NCBI GenBank assembly: GCA_038852315.1
Contig: JAWCKF010000004.1
Coordinates: forward strand, 1 to 64,000
From: COMBO-56-21 sp038852315
Lineage (GTDB): Archaea; Thermoplasmatota; Thermoplasmata; UBA10834
Reading direction: 5' to 3'
DNA: 64,000 nt
Within the stretch, counting starts at the first letter, position 1; every line of letters starts with the position of its first letter. The position numbers were made by a program, and so were the translations under genes. The notes beneath the pieces are model-generated. The model saw only the letters and a list, made by a program, of their open reading frames with translations. It did no database searches and had not been told where the DNA came from. Positions 34,835 through 43,774 of the stretch are shown piece after piece.

Positions 34835-36778
34835 GTGTATGTGTTCAGCACCTGCCCGAGGGACTGCTACGACACCTGCTCGATGGTGACGCGCGTCAGG
34901 AACGGAAGGCTGCACTCCGTCGAGGCAAACGAGAAGCAACCATTCACACAGGGTTTCCTCTGCCCGAAGGGCCAGAACTTCTCAAGGTACGTGTACTCCA
35001 AACAGAGGGTCCTGCATCCGATGAGGCGCGTCGGGAGGAAAGGAGAGGGGAAGTTCGAGAGGATATCCTGGGACGAAGCACTCAGCACGATCGCCAAGGA
35101 GATAAGGGAGCGCTCCTCCGAGCACGGCCCAGAATCGATACTGCAGTACGACTACGCTGGGACGACAGGACTCATACAGCGCCACTTCCCAAGCAGGTTC
35201 TTCAACGCCATAGGGGCGTCGAGGATATCCCACACGATCTGCTCGAGGGCGGGGGAGAAAGCGCTCCAGATACTCTACGGATCCAGCCTGGGAATGCTCC
35301 CCGATGAGATCGAGGATTGCAGGCTCATAGTTGTCTGGGGCATGAACCCCGCATGGAGCTCTCCGCACGGGTTCCAGATCATCAAGAAGGCACAGAAGAA
35401 GGGTGCCAAGGTCTACGTGATTGATCCCATCCGCACGGAGACGGCGGCGATAGGAAAGCACCTGCAGATACGTCCTAACACTGACGCTGCCATGGCACTG
35501 GGTTGCGTTAACCACATAATCGCGAACAAGCTCTACAATGAGGAGTTCGTGGCCGCGAACACCACGGGCTTCGAGAGGCTTGTTGAGGTCTCCAAGAAGT
35601 GGGACCTGAACGCGATGTCGCGGATCACAGGGCTGAAGACGAGGGAGATGGAGAACTTCATCGCCGACTACGTCTCCCTCCGGCCGAGCTGCATAATGAT
35701 AGGCTACGGGATACAGAGGCAGAGGAACGGCGGCGAGATGGTGAGGGCGATAGCGACCCTCCCGGCGCTGATAGGTGAGAACAGGGGTTTCTTCTACTCC
35801 ACCGACCTGGGCGACTTCGACATGGACTACCTCGAGGGGACCAAGCTAACATCGAGGAAGAAGGTATACCACAACATGGTCGACCTCGGGAGGACTCTGG
35901 AGGCCGGCAAGATCAAGTTCATCTTCGTCTACAACTCCAACCCTCTCGCGACCCTGCCCAACCAGAACCTCGTCCGGAAGGGCTTCTCGAAGGAGGACAT
36001 CTTCGTGGTGGTGCACGACCTGTTCATGACCGACACCGCCGATTACGCGGACATCGTACTGCCAGCCACCAGCTTCTTCGAGCACATGGACATACACGTC
36101 TCCTATTTTCACCAGTACCTCTCCCTCAACGAGAAGGCCCTGGAGCCCCTCGGCGAGGCGAAGTGCAACAGCGACCTCTTCAGGGCGCTCGCCTCGGCGA
36201 TGAAGCTATCTTCGAGGGAGCTGTTCGAGGACGACGAGAGGATCGCCCGCACGCTGATCGAGAAGAGCAAGGGAGTGGAGGGGTCGTTCGAAGACTTGAA
36301 GAAGAAGGGCTTCGTGAAGCTCAAGGTGCCGAACAGGCGCATCTACCGGACGCCGACTAAGAAGATCGAGCTGTACTCCGCTGCCGCGGCCCAGGAGGGC
36401 CTCGGAGGCCTCCCATCGCACGTGGACGTCGAGCGACAGCTCCCTTACCAGCTGCTGTCGCCGGTGCACCAGCTGCTGGTGAGGTCTGAGTACCACCAGA
36501 TGCACCCGGAGATCAAGCCTGTCGTGTACATGAACCCGAAGGACATCTCGGACGAGGAGCTGGAGGAGGGCGGCACGGTCACACTCGCCAACGAGTTCGG
36601 CGAATGGACGGCGGCGCTGGAATCCTCTGACGCCGTCCCTCGGGGCGTGCTGCTCACCTACTCGGCCTTGTGGCCGAAGCTCTCGGGAGGCGCGAACGTC
36701 AACTTCCTCACGACGGACTTCGTCCAGAGGTACGGGGGTAACTCGGCCTTCAACTCCACATTCGTCAGGATAGCCTAG
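34835..36778 (+). CDS. Molybdopterin oxidoreductase with N-terminal [4Fe-4S] site
   Basis: This 647-residue enzyme of the DMSO reductase superfamily has four cysteines for a [4Fe-4S] cluster at the N-terminus (STCPRDCYDTC, then FLCPKG), the ISWDEAL element, WGMNPAWSSPHGF and VIDPIRTETA for the bis-MGD cofactor, and a C-terminal molydopterin dinucleotide-binding domain. The closest named subfamilies are formate dehydrogenase and thiosulfate/polysulfide reductase catalytic subunits, and it lacks a Tat signal. The metal-ligating residue is not obvious. No electron-transfer or membrane subunit adjoins it, so electrons may pass through ferredoxin. The start is GTG 34835. Its stop interlocks with that of lysC in CTAG. 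Confidence 0.88.
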   Translation: MYVFSTCPRDCYDTCSMVTRVRNGRLHSVEANEKQPFTQGFLCPKGQNFSRYVYSKQRVLHPMRRVGRKGEGKFERISWDEALSTIAKEIRERSSEHGPESILQYDYAGTTGLIQRHFPSRFFNAIGASRISHTICSRAGEKALQILYGSSLGMLPDEIEDCRLIVVWGMNPAWSSPHGFQIIKKAQKKGAKVYVIDPIRTETAAIGKHLQIRPNTDAAMALGCVNHIIANKLYNEEFVAANTTGFERLVEVSKKWDLNAMSRITGLKTREMENFIADYVSLRPSCIMIGYGIQRQRNGGEMVRAIATLPALIGENRGFFYSTDLGDFDMDYLEGTKLTSRKKVYHNMVDLGRTLEAGKIKFIFVYNSNPLATLPNQNLVRKGFSKEDIFVVVHDLFMTDTADYADIVLPATSFFEHMDIHVSYFHQYLSLNEKALEPLGEAKCNSDLFRALASAMKLSSRELFEDDERIARTLIEKSKGVEGSFEDLKKKGFVKLKVPNRRIYRTPTKKIELYSAAAAQEGLGGLPSHVDVERQLPYQLLSPVHQLLVRSEYHQMHPEIKPVVYMNPKDISDEELEEGGTVTLANEFGEWTAALESSDAVPRGVLLTYSALWPKLSGGANVNFLTTDFVQRYGGNSAFNSTFVRIA

Positions 36779-38172
36779 GACACGGGCCCACCAGACGTGT
36801 CCTGCGAAAGCCTCTCTTTGAAGAACTCCTCGTGTATCGCATTGACCGTGTTCTTGAGGTCCCTCCTGTCAACGGTGAAGTGGTACGCGACCATGGATGC
36901 CCCCGCGGATATGAGGTCGACGTTCACGTTCTTCGCTGCGACGGCCTTGAAGACCCTGGCGGCTACGCCCTTCGTGTACCCGAACCCCTCGCCGACGGTA
37001 CAGACCAGCGCCACGCCCGGGTTGATCTCGTAGCTCTCGCCCATGTCGCCTATGGTTGCCTTTATCGCTTTCTTGGCCGCGGGTATGTCGGCCTCGTCTA
37101 TGAGGACTGCGACACATGTCTGGGATGTCGCAGCGGAGATGACGTTGATCCCGGCCTTCGAGAGGCACGAGGTGATGTCTGCCAGGAACCCGGACTTGTA
37201 GCCAGCACCCGTGTCGTAGACCTTCAGCGTCGCGATGTTCGCGAGGTACGAGACGCTCTTTATGACCTCCTTCCTCGCGAGCCTGCTGCTGCCTATTATG
37301 GTGCCGGGCGAGTGGGGCTTGTACAGGTTCTTTATCACTATGTCGATGTTCTTGAGCCTGGCGGGCTGCACGGCCCGAGCGTGAAGAACCTGAGCCCCGA
37401 AGTACGCGAGCTCGGCCGCCTCCTCGTACGACAGCCTGTCGATCTGGAAAGCCTCCTTCACGAGCTTCGGGTCGGCGCTCATGAACCCATCCACCTCCTT
37501 CCAGATCTCTATGGGCCTCGCGTTCGCGGAGTACGCAACCACTGCGGCAGTGTAGTCGGTCCCGCTCCGGCCGACGGTGGTCACGTGCCCCGACTCGGTT
37601 ATCCCGAAAAAGCCCGTGACCACGGGCGTGATGCCCTTCTTGACGGCGCTCTCGAGAGTGGGCCCCATGTTCTTCTCGCACTTGTCAAGTATCGCGACCG
37701 CGTTCCCGTGCTGCTCCGTGGTGATGAGCCCCAGCGCGTCAGTCTCCATGGGGACCGCATCGAGACCCTCGTGGCTCAGTCTGGCGGCGACGACGACCGC
37801 TGAGAGCCGCTCGCCGAAGCTCATGACCAGGTCATAGGTCCTGGGTGTGAGCTCTTCGGTGTATGTGATGCCGTAGAGCAGTCGCTCCAGCTTGGTCATC
37901 TTTGCCTCTATTATCTCGAGGGCCTCCTTCCTCACGCCACCGTCCTTCTTCGGAAGCATGTCCACATGCCTCAGCTTCAGGCCCAGGAGGTAGTCGTCTA
38001 TCTCCTTCTCCTGCCGCGGCTTGGACATGAAATCCTTCAGGGAATTCGTCACGCCCGAGGCGGCTGAGACCACCACTATCTTCTGCTCCTTCTCGTCCTT
38101 GACCACCTTGGACACCCGGGTGAGGGCGTCCTCGGACCCGAGGCATGTGCCTCCGAACTTCATTACCTTCAT
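36775..38172 (-). CDS. lysC: Aspartokinase
   Basis: This 465-residue amino-acid kinase makes aspartyl phosphate, the first step of the aspartate family. The N-terminus has KFGGTCLGS (KFGGTS motif); FGERLSAVVVAARL, TVGRSGTDYTAA and EVDGFMSADP follow. The C-terminal third holds two ACT domains (SGFLADITSCLSKAGINVI and KGVAARVFKAVAAKNVNVD), which usually bind a feedback inhibitor. It is the last gene of the aromatic/homocysteine operon and its ATG overlaps the UPF0280 stop by four bases. With Asd from the same transcript it supplies aspartate semialdehyde to both branches. Confidence 0.95.
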   Translation of the reverse strand: MKVMKFGGTCLGSEDALTRVSKVVKDEKEQKIVVVSAASGVTNSLKDFMSKPRQEKEIDDYLLGLKLRHVDMLPKKDGGVRKEALEIIEAKMTKLERLLYGITYTEELTPRTYDLVMSFGERLSAVVVAARLSHEGLDAVPMETDALGLITTEQHGNAVAILDKCEKNMGPTLESAVKKGITPVVTGFFGITESGHVTTVGRSGTDYTAAVVAYSANARPIEIWKEVDGFMSADPKLVKEAFQIDRLSYEEAAELAYFGAQVLHARAVQPARLKNIDIVIKNLYKPHSPGTIIGSSRLARKEVIKSVSYLANIATLKVYDTGAGYKSGFLADITSCLSKAGINVISAATSQTCVAVLIDEADIPAAKKAIKATIGDMGESYEINPGVALVCTVGEGFGYTKGVAARVFKAVAAKNVNVDLISAGASMVAYHFTVDRRDLKNTVNAIHEEFFKERLSQDTSGGPVS

Positions 38173-38948
38173 TGTATCACCTCCGCAGGTCTCACGGTGT
38201 GTCCGAAGTAGCTGGATGACGACATCTTGCTGTGCACAGTCACCCGCTCAGGGGAGTGCTCGACGGCCACGATTCTCGGCAGGTCGCCGCAGACTGCGAC
38301 CTTCTCGTCCCTGATCACCATCCCGGCCCGGAAGCCTGCGAGTCCTCTAAAACCTTCGAAGCAGCGGGAGAGCGATTCTCCGTCGACCGCCCTGTTCCCT
38401 ATGGCCGTGGCCAGCGCATCTGCTAGGACGGCGTCCGCCGCGATGGCCACAGCAGCGTCCGCATCCCCGAAGCTTATCGAGTGCCCCAAGCGTCCGCTGG
38501 ATGTGCAGATGCCGATGATGCCCCCTGTCGGTTCGATCTCCAGACCGAGGGCGTCCGTGCGCCCAGGCTCGCATAAGATCTCGACGACGACCTTCTCCCC
38601 GGCCATCAGCGCGATGTCTCCGCCGTTGTCGACCCATCCGTGACGCAGCCCCGAGGCGACCATTGCCTCCAGAGCCTCCTGGGCGACAGCACCCGCAACC
38701 GCGGCCATCGGGCCGACGCCGGCAGCCCTAGCCGCATCGCACATGCGCCTGACGACTCTGGACGAGTCCGAAGGAGGATCGTACGGCTCGATAGTTGTGA
38801 GGAAGAAGCGGTCCCTCCGGATCTGTCTCTCGATGTCCCTGCGGGCCGCCTTCATGGCCTCGACGGCGGGGCCGATGAACTCCCTATCGGCGCCGATCGT
38901 AGCCGCCGTCTCGTCTATCTCCACCTTTGCAAGCACGAACTCGCTCAT
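38169..38948 (-). CDS. UPF0280 family protein (homocysteine biosynthesis partner)
   Basis: This 259-residue member of UPF0280, an ApbE-like family, has the core GPMAAVAGAVAQEALE, VDNGGDIAL and GICTSSGRLGHSISFGDADAAVAI. In Methanosarcina a UPF0280 protein is required together with a DUF39 protein and a NIL-ferredoxin for making homocysteine from aspartate semialdehyde; all three are consecutive here. Its exact step is not established. Both ends overlap neighbours by four bases (ATGA), so it is translationally coupled. Confidence 0.9.
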   Translation of the reverse strand: MSEFVLAKVEIDETAATIGADREFIGPAVEAMKAARRDIERQIRRDRFFLTTIEPYDPPSDSSRVVRRMCDAARAAGVGPMAAVAGAVAQEALEAMVASGLRHGWVDNGGDIALMAGEKVVVEILCEPGRTDALGLEIEPTGGIIGICTSSGRLGHSISFGDADAAVAIAADAVLADALATAIGNRAVDGESLSRCFEGFRGLAGFRAGMVIRDEKVAVCGDLPRIVAVEHSPERVTVHSKMSSSSYFGHTVRPAEVIQ

Positions 38949-39346
38949 ATCAGTATCTCCATCGCCCTTGGTGGGCACGCATCGATGCACACGCCGCACG
39001 CCACGCACTTCTCCTCTGTGAACGTGATCTTGCCCGTCTTCAAATCCACGGCCAGGGCCTTCGTGGGGCATATCGACACGCACATTCCGCAGTGTGTGCA
39101 GAGGTCGTCGTCCCTCCTCACGCCCTCCTTTATGGGCCGGACGCCCACGCGGTTGGCCTTCAGGAAATCGATACCCTTCCTGATGTCGTCGGCCTTGCCC
39201 GACAGTTCGAGCACCATCTTGCCGCCGAACTCGTCTATCTCGGCCCTGAGGATGTTGACGACGAGGTTGTGCTTCGCTATCAGGTTGTGGGTTATCGGCT
39301 GGTTCGACGCCTCCGGACTGAAGTTCAGCACCACTTTGGTCTTCAA
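38945..39346 (-). CDS. NIL-domain ferredoxin of the homocysteine module
   Basis: This 133-residue protein has two parts. Residues 1-75 form a NIL domain, the small ligand- or protein-binding domain also seen on methionine ABC ATPases. The rest is a 2[4Fe-4S] ferredoxin with CTHCGMCVSICPTKA and CVACGVCIDACPPRA. It is thought to deliver electrons or sulfur chemistry to the DUF39 protein in homocysteine synthesis. The start is TTG 39346, directly after the DUF39 stop, with AGGAGGCGA as ribosome-binding site. Confidence 0.92.
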   Translation of the reverse strand: MKTKVVLNFSPEASNQPITHNLIAKHNLVVNILRAEIDEFGGKMVLELSGKADDIRKGIDFLKANRVGVRPIKEGVRRDDDLCTHCGMCVSICPTKALAVDLKTGKITFTEEKCVACGVCIDACPPRAMEILI

Positions 39347-40537
39347 TCACATCGCCTCCTTCTCGGTCCTCACCTCGAGAGGTCGGAAGACTCTGTCCAT
39401 CGAGAAGTTCTGGACAGGCTTCTCTATCATGAACTCGCCCTTCAGTATCCAGTTCTTGAGCGTCTCTGATATCTGCCGCGCTTTGAAGAGGCTCGAGAGC
39501 GACGATGTGGGCACCCGCTTGCCCTTGACAGTTATCTCGCCCGACCTCAGCTCGGCGTATGTGACCTCCCGGAGCACGGTCCGGGAGCGCTTGGGCTCGC
39601 TGTAGTCGAACAGCGCCGTGACTATCCTGTCGTTGGTGACCGCACAAGTCCTCGCCATCTCCTCGTCGAGTATGGGGATGGGCACGCCTATGCCCAGGCC
39701 CAGCGATGTGCCGTACTTCGTGAAGGTGAGCCCGCGGAGGAAGTCAGGGGACATCTTCTTCAGGTCTCCTATCACGGCCAATGACCCAGCAGGCCTCTTG
39801 GGCACGCCCTCCTCGGTGCGCGGGACGCCGGGGTTGAACTGCGTGCCCTCCCACACGACAAACCCCTGCCCGCCCCCAAGGAAGATCCTCGTGCCTATGC
39901 CTATCGTCCTGTAGTACGGGTCGTTGATCAGCGGAGAAAGCTCTCCAGCGCTGCAGTAGGTCGCGTTCCCGAACTCGGGCAGGAGCTTGCCCATGTACGT
40001 GTACAGCGTCCTCGCGGACGAGTTCGTCGCGGCCGCGTAGTTCTGGTAGCAGTTCCGCGTGTTGAACAGCACGGCCTGGTTCACAGTCTTCAAGCTGATG
40101 TATGTGTCGATCTCCTTCCTGGGGTAGCAGTCGGTGCCGTACGAAGTTGCCCTGAGCCTCACCGCTTTGCCTCTCACCAGGTCCTCGATCACATGCGCGC
40201 CGCCGTGAAGCATGTTGTTCGACTCGTCCAGCTCGGTCGCCCCCAGATACGCGTCGACTGCCGCCAGGCCGGCGTAGGCGGGTATGCCGTCGAGCCAGAC
40301 CTTCTGCATCTTGATGGGCGGGTCCGAGTGGCCGAAGTTGAAGTAGGCGCCCGAGGAGCACATCGCACCGAATGTGCCCGTCGTCACCACATCTACCTCC
40401 TTCGCCGCCTTTCGCACGCCGTTTGCCGCTGCGAACTGCTTGAACTCCTCCGCGGTCATCACGACCGCCTCGCGGTCGGCTATCTTCTGCCTTATCTCCT
40501 CGAAGCTTTTTGTCGTCCCCGCGGCCTTCTTCGTCAC
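39347..40537 (-). CDS. DUF39 homocysteine biosynthesis protein
   Basis: This roughly 396-residue DUF39 (COG1900) protein converts aspartate semialdehyde to homocysteine with an unidentified sulfur source in methanogens. Conserved blocks are TTGTFGAMCSSGAYFNFGHS, WLDGIPAYAGLAAVDAYLGA, GGAHVIEDLVRGK, YGTDCYPRKEIDTYI and FLGGGQGFVVWEGTQ. The cysteines in GAMCSSG and TDCYPRK are candidate persulfide carriers. GTG 40537, eleven bases after the asd stop, gives a normal N-terminus; an in-frame CTG overlapping the asd stop is a less likely start. The upstream open frame inside asd is not part of the gene. Confidence 0.92.
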   Translation of the reverse strand: MTKKAAGTTKSFEEIRQKIADREAVVMTAEEFKQFAAANGVRKAAKEVDVVTTGTFGAMCSSGAYFNFGHSDPPIKMQKVWLDGIPAYAGLAAVDAYLGATELDESNNMLHGGAHVIEDLVRGKAVRLRATSYGTDCYPRKEIDTYISLKTVNQAVLFNTRNCYQNYAAATNSSARTLYTYMGKLLPEFGNATYCSAGELSPLINDPYYRTIGIGTRIFLGGGQGFVVWEGTQFNPGVPRTEEGVPKRPAGSLAVIGDLKKMSPDFLRGLTFTKYGTSLGLGIGVPIPILDEEMARTCAVTNDRIVTALFDYSEPKRSRTVLREVTYAELRSGEITVKGKRVPTSSLSSLFKARQISETLKNWILKGEFMIEKPVQNFSMDRVFRPLEVRTEKEAM

Positions 40538-40548
40538 TCTCGCCCTGG

Positions 40549-41616
40549 TCAGATCATCCCCTCCTTGTATGCGAGCTCTGCGTTCAGCACGGATCCCCCC
40601 GCTCCTCCTCTTATCGTGTTGTGCGACAGCAGGAAGAACCTTAGCCGATGATCGTCGGTCCTTATCCGGCCCACCGTGACGGCCATGCCCCTGGCCCTCT
40701 CCGGGGTTCCGGCATACGAGTCCAGGAGAGGCTGCGGTCGGTCGGGCTCTGCCCTCACTATTATCGGCGCTTCCGGCGCGCTCGGGAGTCCAAGCCTCTG
40801 CGGCTCGGACCTGAAGCTGGCCAAGGTCTTCGCTATCTCCTCCTCTGGGGGCATCTCCTCGTGCCATATGAAAACGGCCTCGAGATGGCCGTCCCTGACG
40901 TTTACCCTGGCGCACGAGGCGGATACATCCACCGGGGAGTCCACAAACCTTCCTCCCTCGTACCTTCCCAGGATCTTCTTCGCCTCGGCGGCCATCTTCT
41001 CCTCCTCGCTCTTGATGTAGGGCAGCACGTTGCCCAGGATGTCCAGGGACGGCACGCCCGGATATCCGGCACCAGAGAGGGCCTGGTATGTCGCGACGTC
41101 GACAGCCGTGAAACCGAAGCGGTCCACCAGAGGCTTGAGGCCTATCGCAAGTCCGGTGATGGAGCAGTTCGCGTTTGTAACCACGAACCCGTTCCCGCGC
41201 CTGCGCCTCTTCTGGACCTCGACAGATGCCAGATGCTCATGGTTGATCTCCGGGATCAGGATGGGCGTGTCCTTCTCCATGCGGTGCGATGCAGCGTTGG
41301 AGAACACGGCCATCCCTCTGTCCGCGCACTCGTCCTCCACAGGACCGGCCACGTCCGACGGCAGCCCGCTAAAGACGACCTCGACGCCTTCCTTCGCCAG
41401 CGATTCTGGTTCCGTCGATTCTATGACGACGCCTTCGAGTCTCTCTGGTATCGGGAGGTCCTTCAGCCTCCAGACATCTTCGAGCCTCTTGCCCTCCGAC
41501 CTGTCAGATGCGCAGTATGCCACGACGTCGAAGTACGGGTGATCGTTCAGCATCTGGGCGAACCTCTGTCCTATCATGCCGCTAGAGCCTAGTATGGCAG
41601 CCTTCCTCTTGCCCAT
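40549..41616 (-). CDS. asd: Aspartate-semialdehyde dehydrogenase
   Basis: This 355-residue NADPH enzyme reduces aspartyl phosphate to aspartate semialdehyde. The Rossmann motif is AAILGSSGMIGQRF, the catalytic cysteine lies in VVTNANCSITGLA, and ALSGAGYPGVPSLDILGN with a later HE pair (WHEEMP) marks the archaeal/fungal-type branch. ATG 41616 follows AGGCGG at seven bases; a GTG six bases upstream overlaps the tyrA stop. The product is needed by ADH synthase at the head of this operon and by the homocysteine genes just downstream. Confidence 0.95.
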   Translation of the reverse strand: MGKRKAAILGSSGMIGQRFAQMLNDHPYFDVVAYCASDRSEGKRLEDVWRLKDLPIPERLEGVVIESTEPESLAKEGVEVVFSGLPSDVAGPVEDECADRGMAVFSNAASHRMEKDTPILIPEINHEHLASVEVQKRRRRGNGFVVTNANCSITGLAIGLKPLVDRFGFTAVDVATYQALSGAGYPGVPSLDILGNVLPYIKSEEEKMAAEAKKILGRYEGGRFVDSPVDVSASCARVNVRDGHLEAVFIWHEEMPPEEEIAKTLASFRSEPQRLGLPSAPEAPIIVRAEPDRPQPLLDSYAGTPERARGMAVTVGRIRTDDHRLRFFLLSHNTIRGGAGGSVLNAELAYKEGMI

Positions 41617-41618
41617 GG

Positions 41619-42701
41619 TCACACCGCCTGGAAGTATCTTCTGTTCGATTCCATTATCCTTCTGAACTCCGTCGGATCAGGGGAGGTGGCCGCCTCCCCG
41701 AGCAGATCGAGAGCGTTCGACATGGCCTTTATGAGCCCCCTCGTCCGCGGGTTCAACGCCTCGATGTCGTGATAAACCCTCGCGCTCTCCCTTGAGAGCT
41801 CGCGCGAGATCGCGGCGAGCTTGCGGAACGACGGCCCCTGTACGGCCTCCAACGTCCCGAGTTCCTTCCCTGATTGCGTCAACACAGCTCCGAACAACAG
41901 TCCACAGAGGTGCGGAAGGTTGAGGACGAAAGCCATGGCCTCGTCGTGCTGCTCGATGCCCATCCTCACCACGTTAGCCCCCTCTGCTCTGAAGATCCCC
42001 TCTGCCTCGTCGTCGGCCTCGGGGCAGCCACAGCTGCAGATGATGACGTTCCTGCCCATCGCAGTGGCAGAGCTGGGGCCGAACATCGGATGAACGCTCG
42101 TGATCCTTGCTCCGGATGAGGCAGCGCTCCTCAGCCTGCCCGCGATATGAGTCTTGACACTGCAGACGTCGAAGATGAGGCCGCGCGGTCCTTCGTCGAT
42201 GATTCTGGTGATGTCCGAGGGGCACACGCCGGGCGGGCTAGCCACGACAGTGATGTCGCATTCGCCTGCGTGCCCGGGCCCGGCCACGTTCTCGTAGCCA
42301 TCGAGGGTGCCCCGGCTGTCCCAGACGACGACCTCAGCCCCGCGGTTCGCGAAGCGCCTGCAGAACCAGGCACCTGTCTTCCCAGCACCCCCGACAACGA
42401 GCACCCTCAGCCCGGCCAGGTCATTGCGCGAGTGCTGTAGCTGGAGCTTCACCGAGTGCTGTATCAGGAGCTCTGCGAGCGCCTCCGACAGGCCGGGGTC
42501 AAGGCCCGTCTCCGCAGCTCTTCTCGCGAACGCGGCCCGCACCCGCTCCTCCCTCTCCCTGTCGCGGACCTCGAGCCCGTCCCTGGCCTTGACGAGACCT
42601 ATCTCGGCTGCAATCTGCTGCCTCTGGGCCACGAGCTCTACTATCTGCTCGTCGATCCGCTCGATCTCACTCCTGAGGGAGTCTATCTCGGCCTTCGTCA
42701 C
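41619..42701 (-). CDS. tyrA: Chorismate mutase-prephenate dehydrogenase fusion
   Basis: This bifunctional enzyme of 360 residues leads toward tyrosine. Residues 1-90 form an AroQ-type chorismate mutase (LRSEIERIDEQIVELVAQRQ, then EIGLVKARDGLEV). The rest is an NAD-dependent prephenate dehydrogenase with GLRVLVVGGAGKTGAWF, FDVCSVK, SVHPMFGP and a distal HDEAMAFVLNLPH. The GTG start at 42701 overlaps the aroC stop (GTGA). An open frame continuing upstream to 43229 lies antisense-free inside aroC and is rejected. No ACT domain is present. Confidence 0.93.
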   Translation of the reverse strand: MTKAEIDSLRSEIERIDEQIVELVAQRQQIAAEIGLVKARDGLEVRDREREERVRAAFARRAAETGLDPGLSEALAELLIQHSVKLQLQHSRNDLAGLRVLVVGGAGKTGAWFCRRFANRGAEVVVWDSRGTLDGYENVAGPGHAGECDITVVASPPGVCPSDITRIIDEGPRGLIFDVCSVKTHIAGRLRSAASSGARITSVHPMFGPSSATAMGRNVIICSCGCPEADDEAEGIFRAEGANVVRMGIEQHDEAMAFVLNLPHLCGLLFGAVLTQSGKELGTLEAVQGPSFRKLAAISRELSRESARVYHDIEALNPRTRGLIKAMSNALDLLGEAATSPDPTEFRRIMESNRRYFQAV

Positions 42702-43774
42702 AGGAACCCTCCTTGGAGCATCAGGTCCAGGATGACCGCAGCAGCTGCGTTCTCGACCACTGGGACCGCCCGGGGGACGATGCAGGGGTCGTGTCTGCCC
42801 TTGATCTCCAGCTGTACGGGCTTCTTCTCGACCACATCTACCGACATCTGCGGCCTGGCGATGGATGATGTAGGCTTGAATGCGACCCTGAACTCCACGG
42901 GCATACCCGTAGTGAGGCCGCCCAGGATTCCGCCCGCATTGTTCGTCTTCGTGATTATCCGGCCTTCCCTGACCGCGAATGGGTCGTTGTGCTCGCTCCC
43001 CCTCATGCTGGCGCACCTGAAGCCCGAGCCGAACTCGACGCCCTTGACGCCCGGTATGGAGAACATCATCTCGGAGAGCTTGCTCTCCACCGAGCCGAAG
43101 AAGGGTTCGCCGACACCGACGGGGAGGCCGTGTATCGAGCACTTGACAACCCCTCCTACGCTGTCCTTCTCCTTGTGTGCCTTGATGATGGCGGCGGCCA
43201 TGAGCTCCCCCGTCCTCCGGTCCGCGCATCCGACTGGACTAGCCTTCACCAGCCTGGCCGCCGCGCTGAACGGGACCTCTTTCTTGAGGACCACGTCCCC
43301 TATCTGCACCGTCTGGGCGAGGAACGCCACTCCCTCTTTCTCGAGGACCTGCCTGGCTATCGCCCCCGCTATCACGAGCGCGGCGGTCATGCGTCCCGAG
43401 AACTGCCCTCCCCCTCTGTGATCGTGGTGGCCGCCATACTTGACCATGGCTGGGTAATCCGCATGTCCTGGCCTGGGAACCCTCAGGAAGGCGTCGTAGG
43501 CTGATGAGTCCCGGTCTACATTCCTGACGAGTGCGACTATCGGACCGCCCGTGGCCTTTCCGTCCTTGATGCCGGAGATGATCTCGAGCCTGTCCCTCTC
43601 CTTCCTGGTCGTGGCCAGAGGCCCCCTGCCGGGCGCGCGCCTGTCCAGCTCCGCCTGGATGAACGCCTCGGATATCCTCGCGCCCGGCGGACAGCCTTCT
43701 ATCTTGGCGCCCACGCAAGGGCCGTGGCTGGTGCCGAACACGCCGACCTTGAACCTCGTGCCGAAATCGTTCAT
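42698..43774 (-). CDS. aroC: Chorismate synthase
   Basis: This 358-residue FMN-dependent lyase makes chorismate from EPSP. The N-terminus shows FKVGVFGTSHGPCVGAKIEG, then DRRAPGRGPLATTRKE, the RPGHADYPAMVKYG block, GGGQFSGRMTAA and a C-terminal GRHDPCIVPRAVPVVE, all family signatures. Length is normal. Its ATG overlaps the aroA stop and its stop overlaps the tyrA start, each by four bases. Confidence 0.96.
   Translation of the reverse strand: MNDFGTRFKVGVFGTSHGPCVGAKIEGCPPGARISEAFIQAELDRRAPGRGPLATTRKERDRLEIISGIKDGKATGGPIVALVRNVDRDSSAYDAFLRVPRPGHADYPAMVKYGGHHDHRGGGQFSGRMTAALVIAGAIARQVLEKEGVAFLAQTVQIGDVVLKKEVPFSAAARLVKASPVGCADRRTGELMAAAIIKAHKEKDSVGGVVKCSIHGLPVGVGEPFFGSVESKLSEMMFSIPGVKGVEFGSGFRCASMRGSEHNDPFAVREGRIITKTNNAGGILGGLTTGMPVEFRVAFKPTSSIARPQMSVDVVEKKPVQLEIKGRHDPCIVPRAVPVVENAAAAVILDLMLQGGFL

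Noticed and set aside
38169..39647. A 492-residue protein spanning UPF0280 and its neighbours
   Set aside because: Only the part after ATG 38948 matches UPF0280; the rest is the wrong frame of the ferredoxin and DUF39 genes.
39347..40915. A longer DUF39 frame reaching into asd
   Set aside because: The extra 126 residues do not resemble the family and overlap asd codons; the conserved part begins near 40537.
41619..43229. A longer tyrA frame reaching into aroC
   Set aside because: The upstream part is low-complexity translation of aroC in another frame; GTG 42701 at the aroC stop gives a normal chorismate mutase N-terminus.
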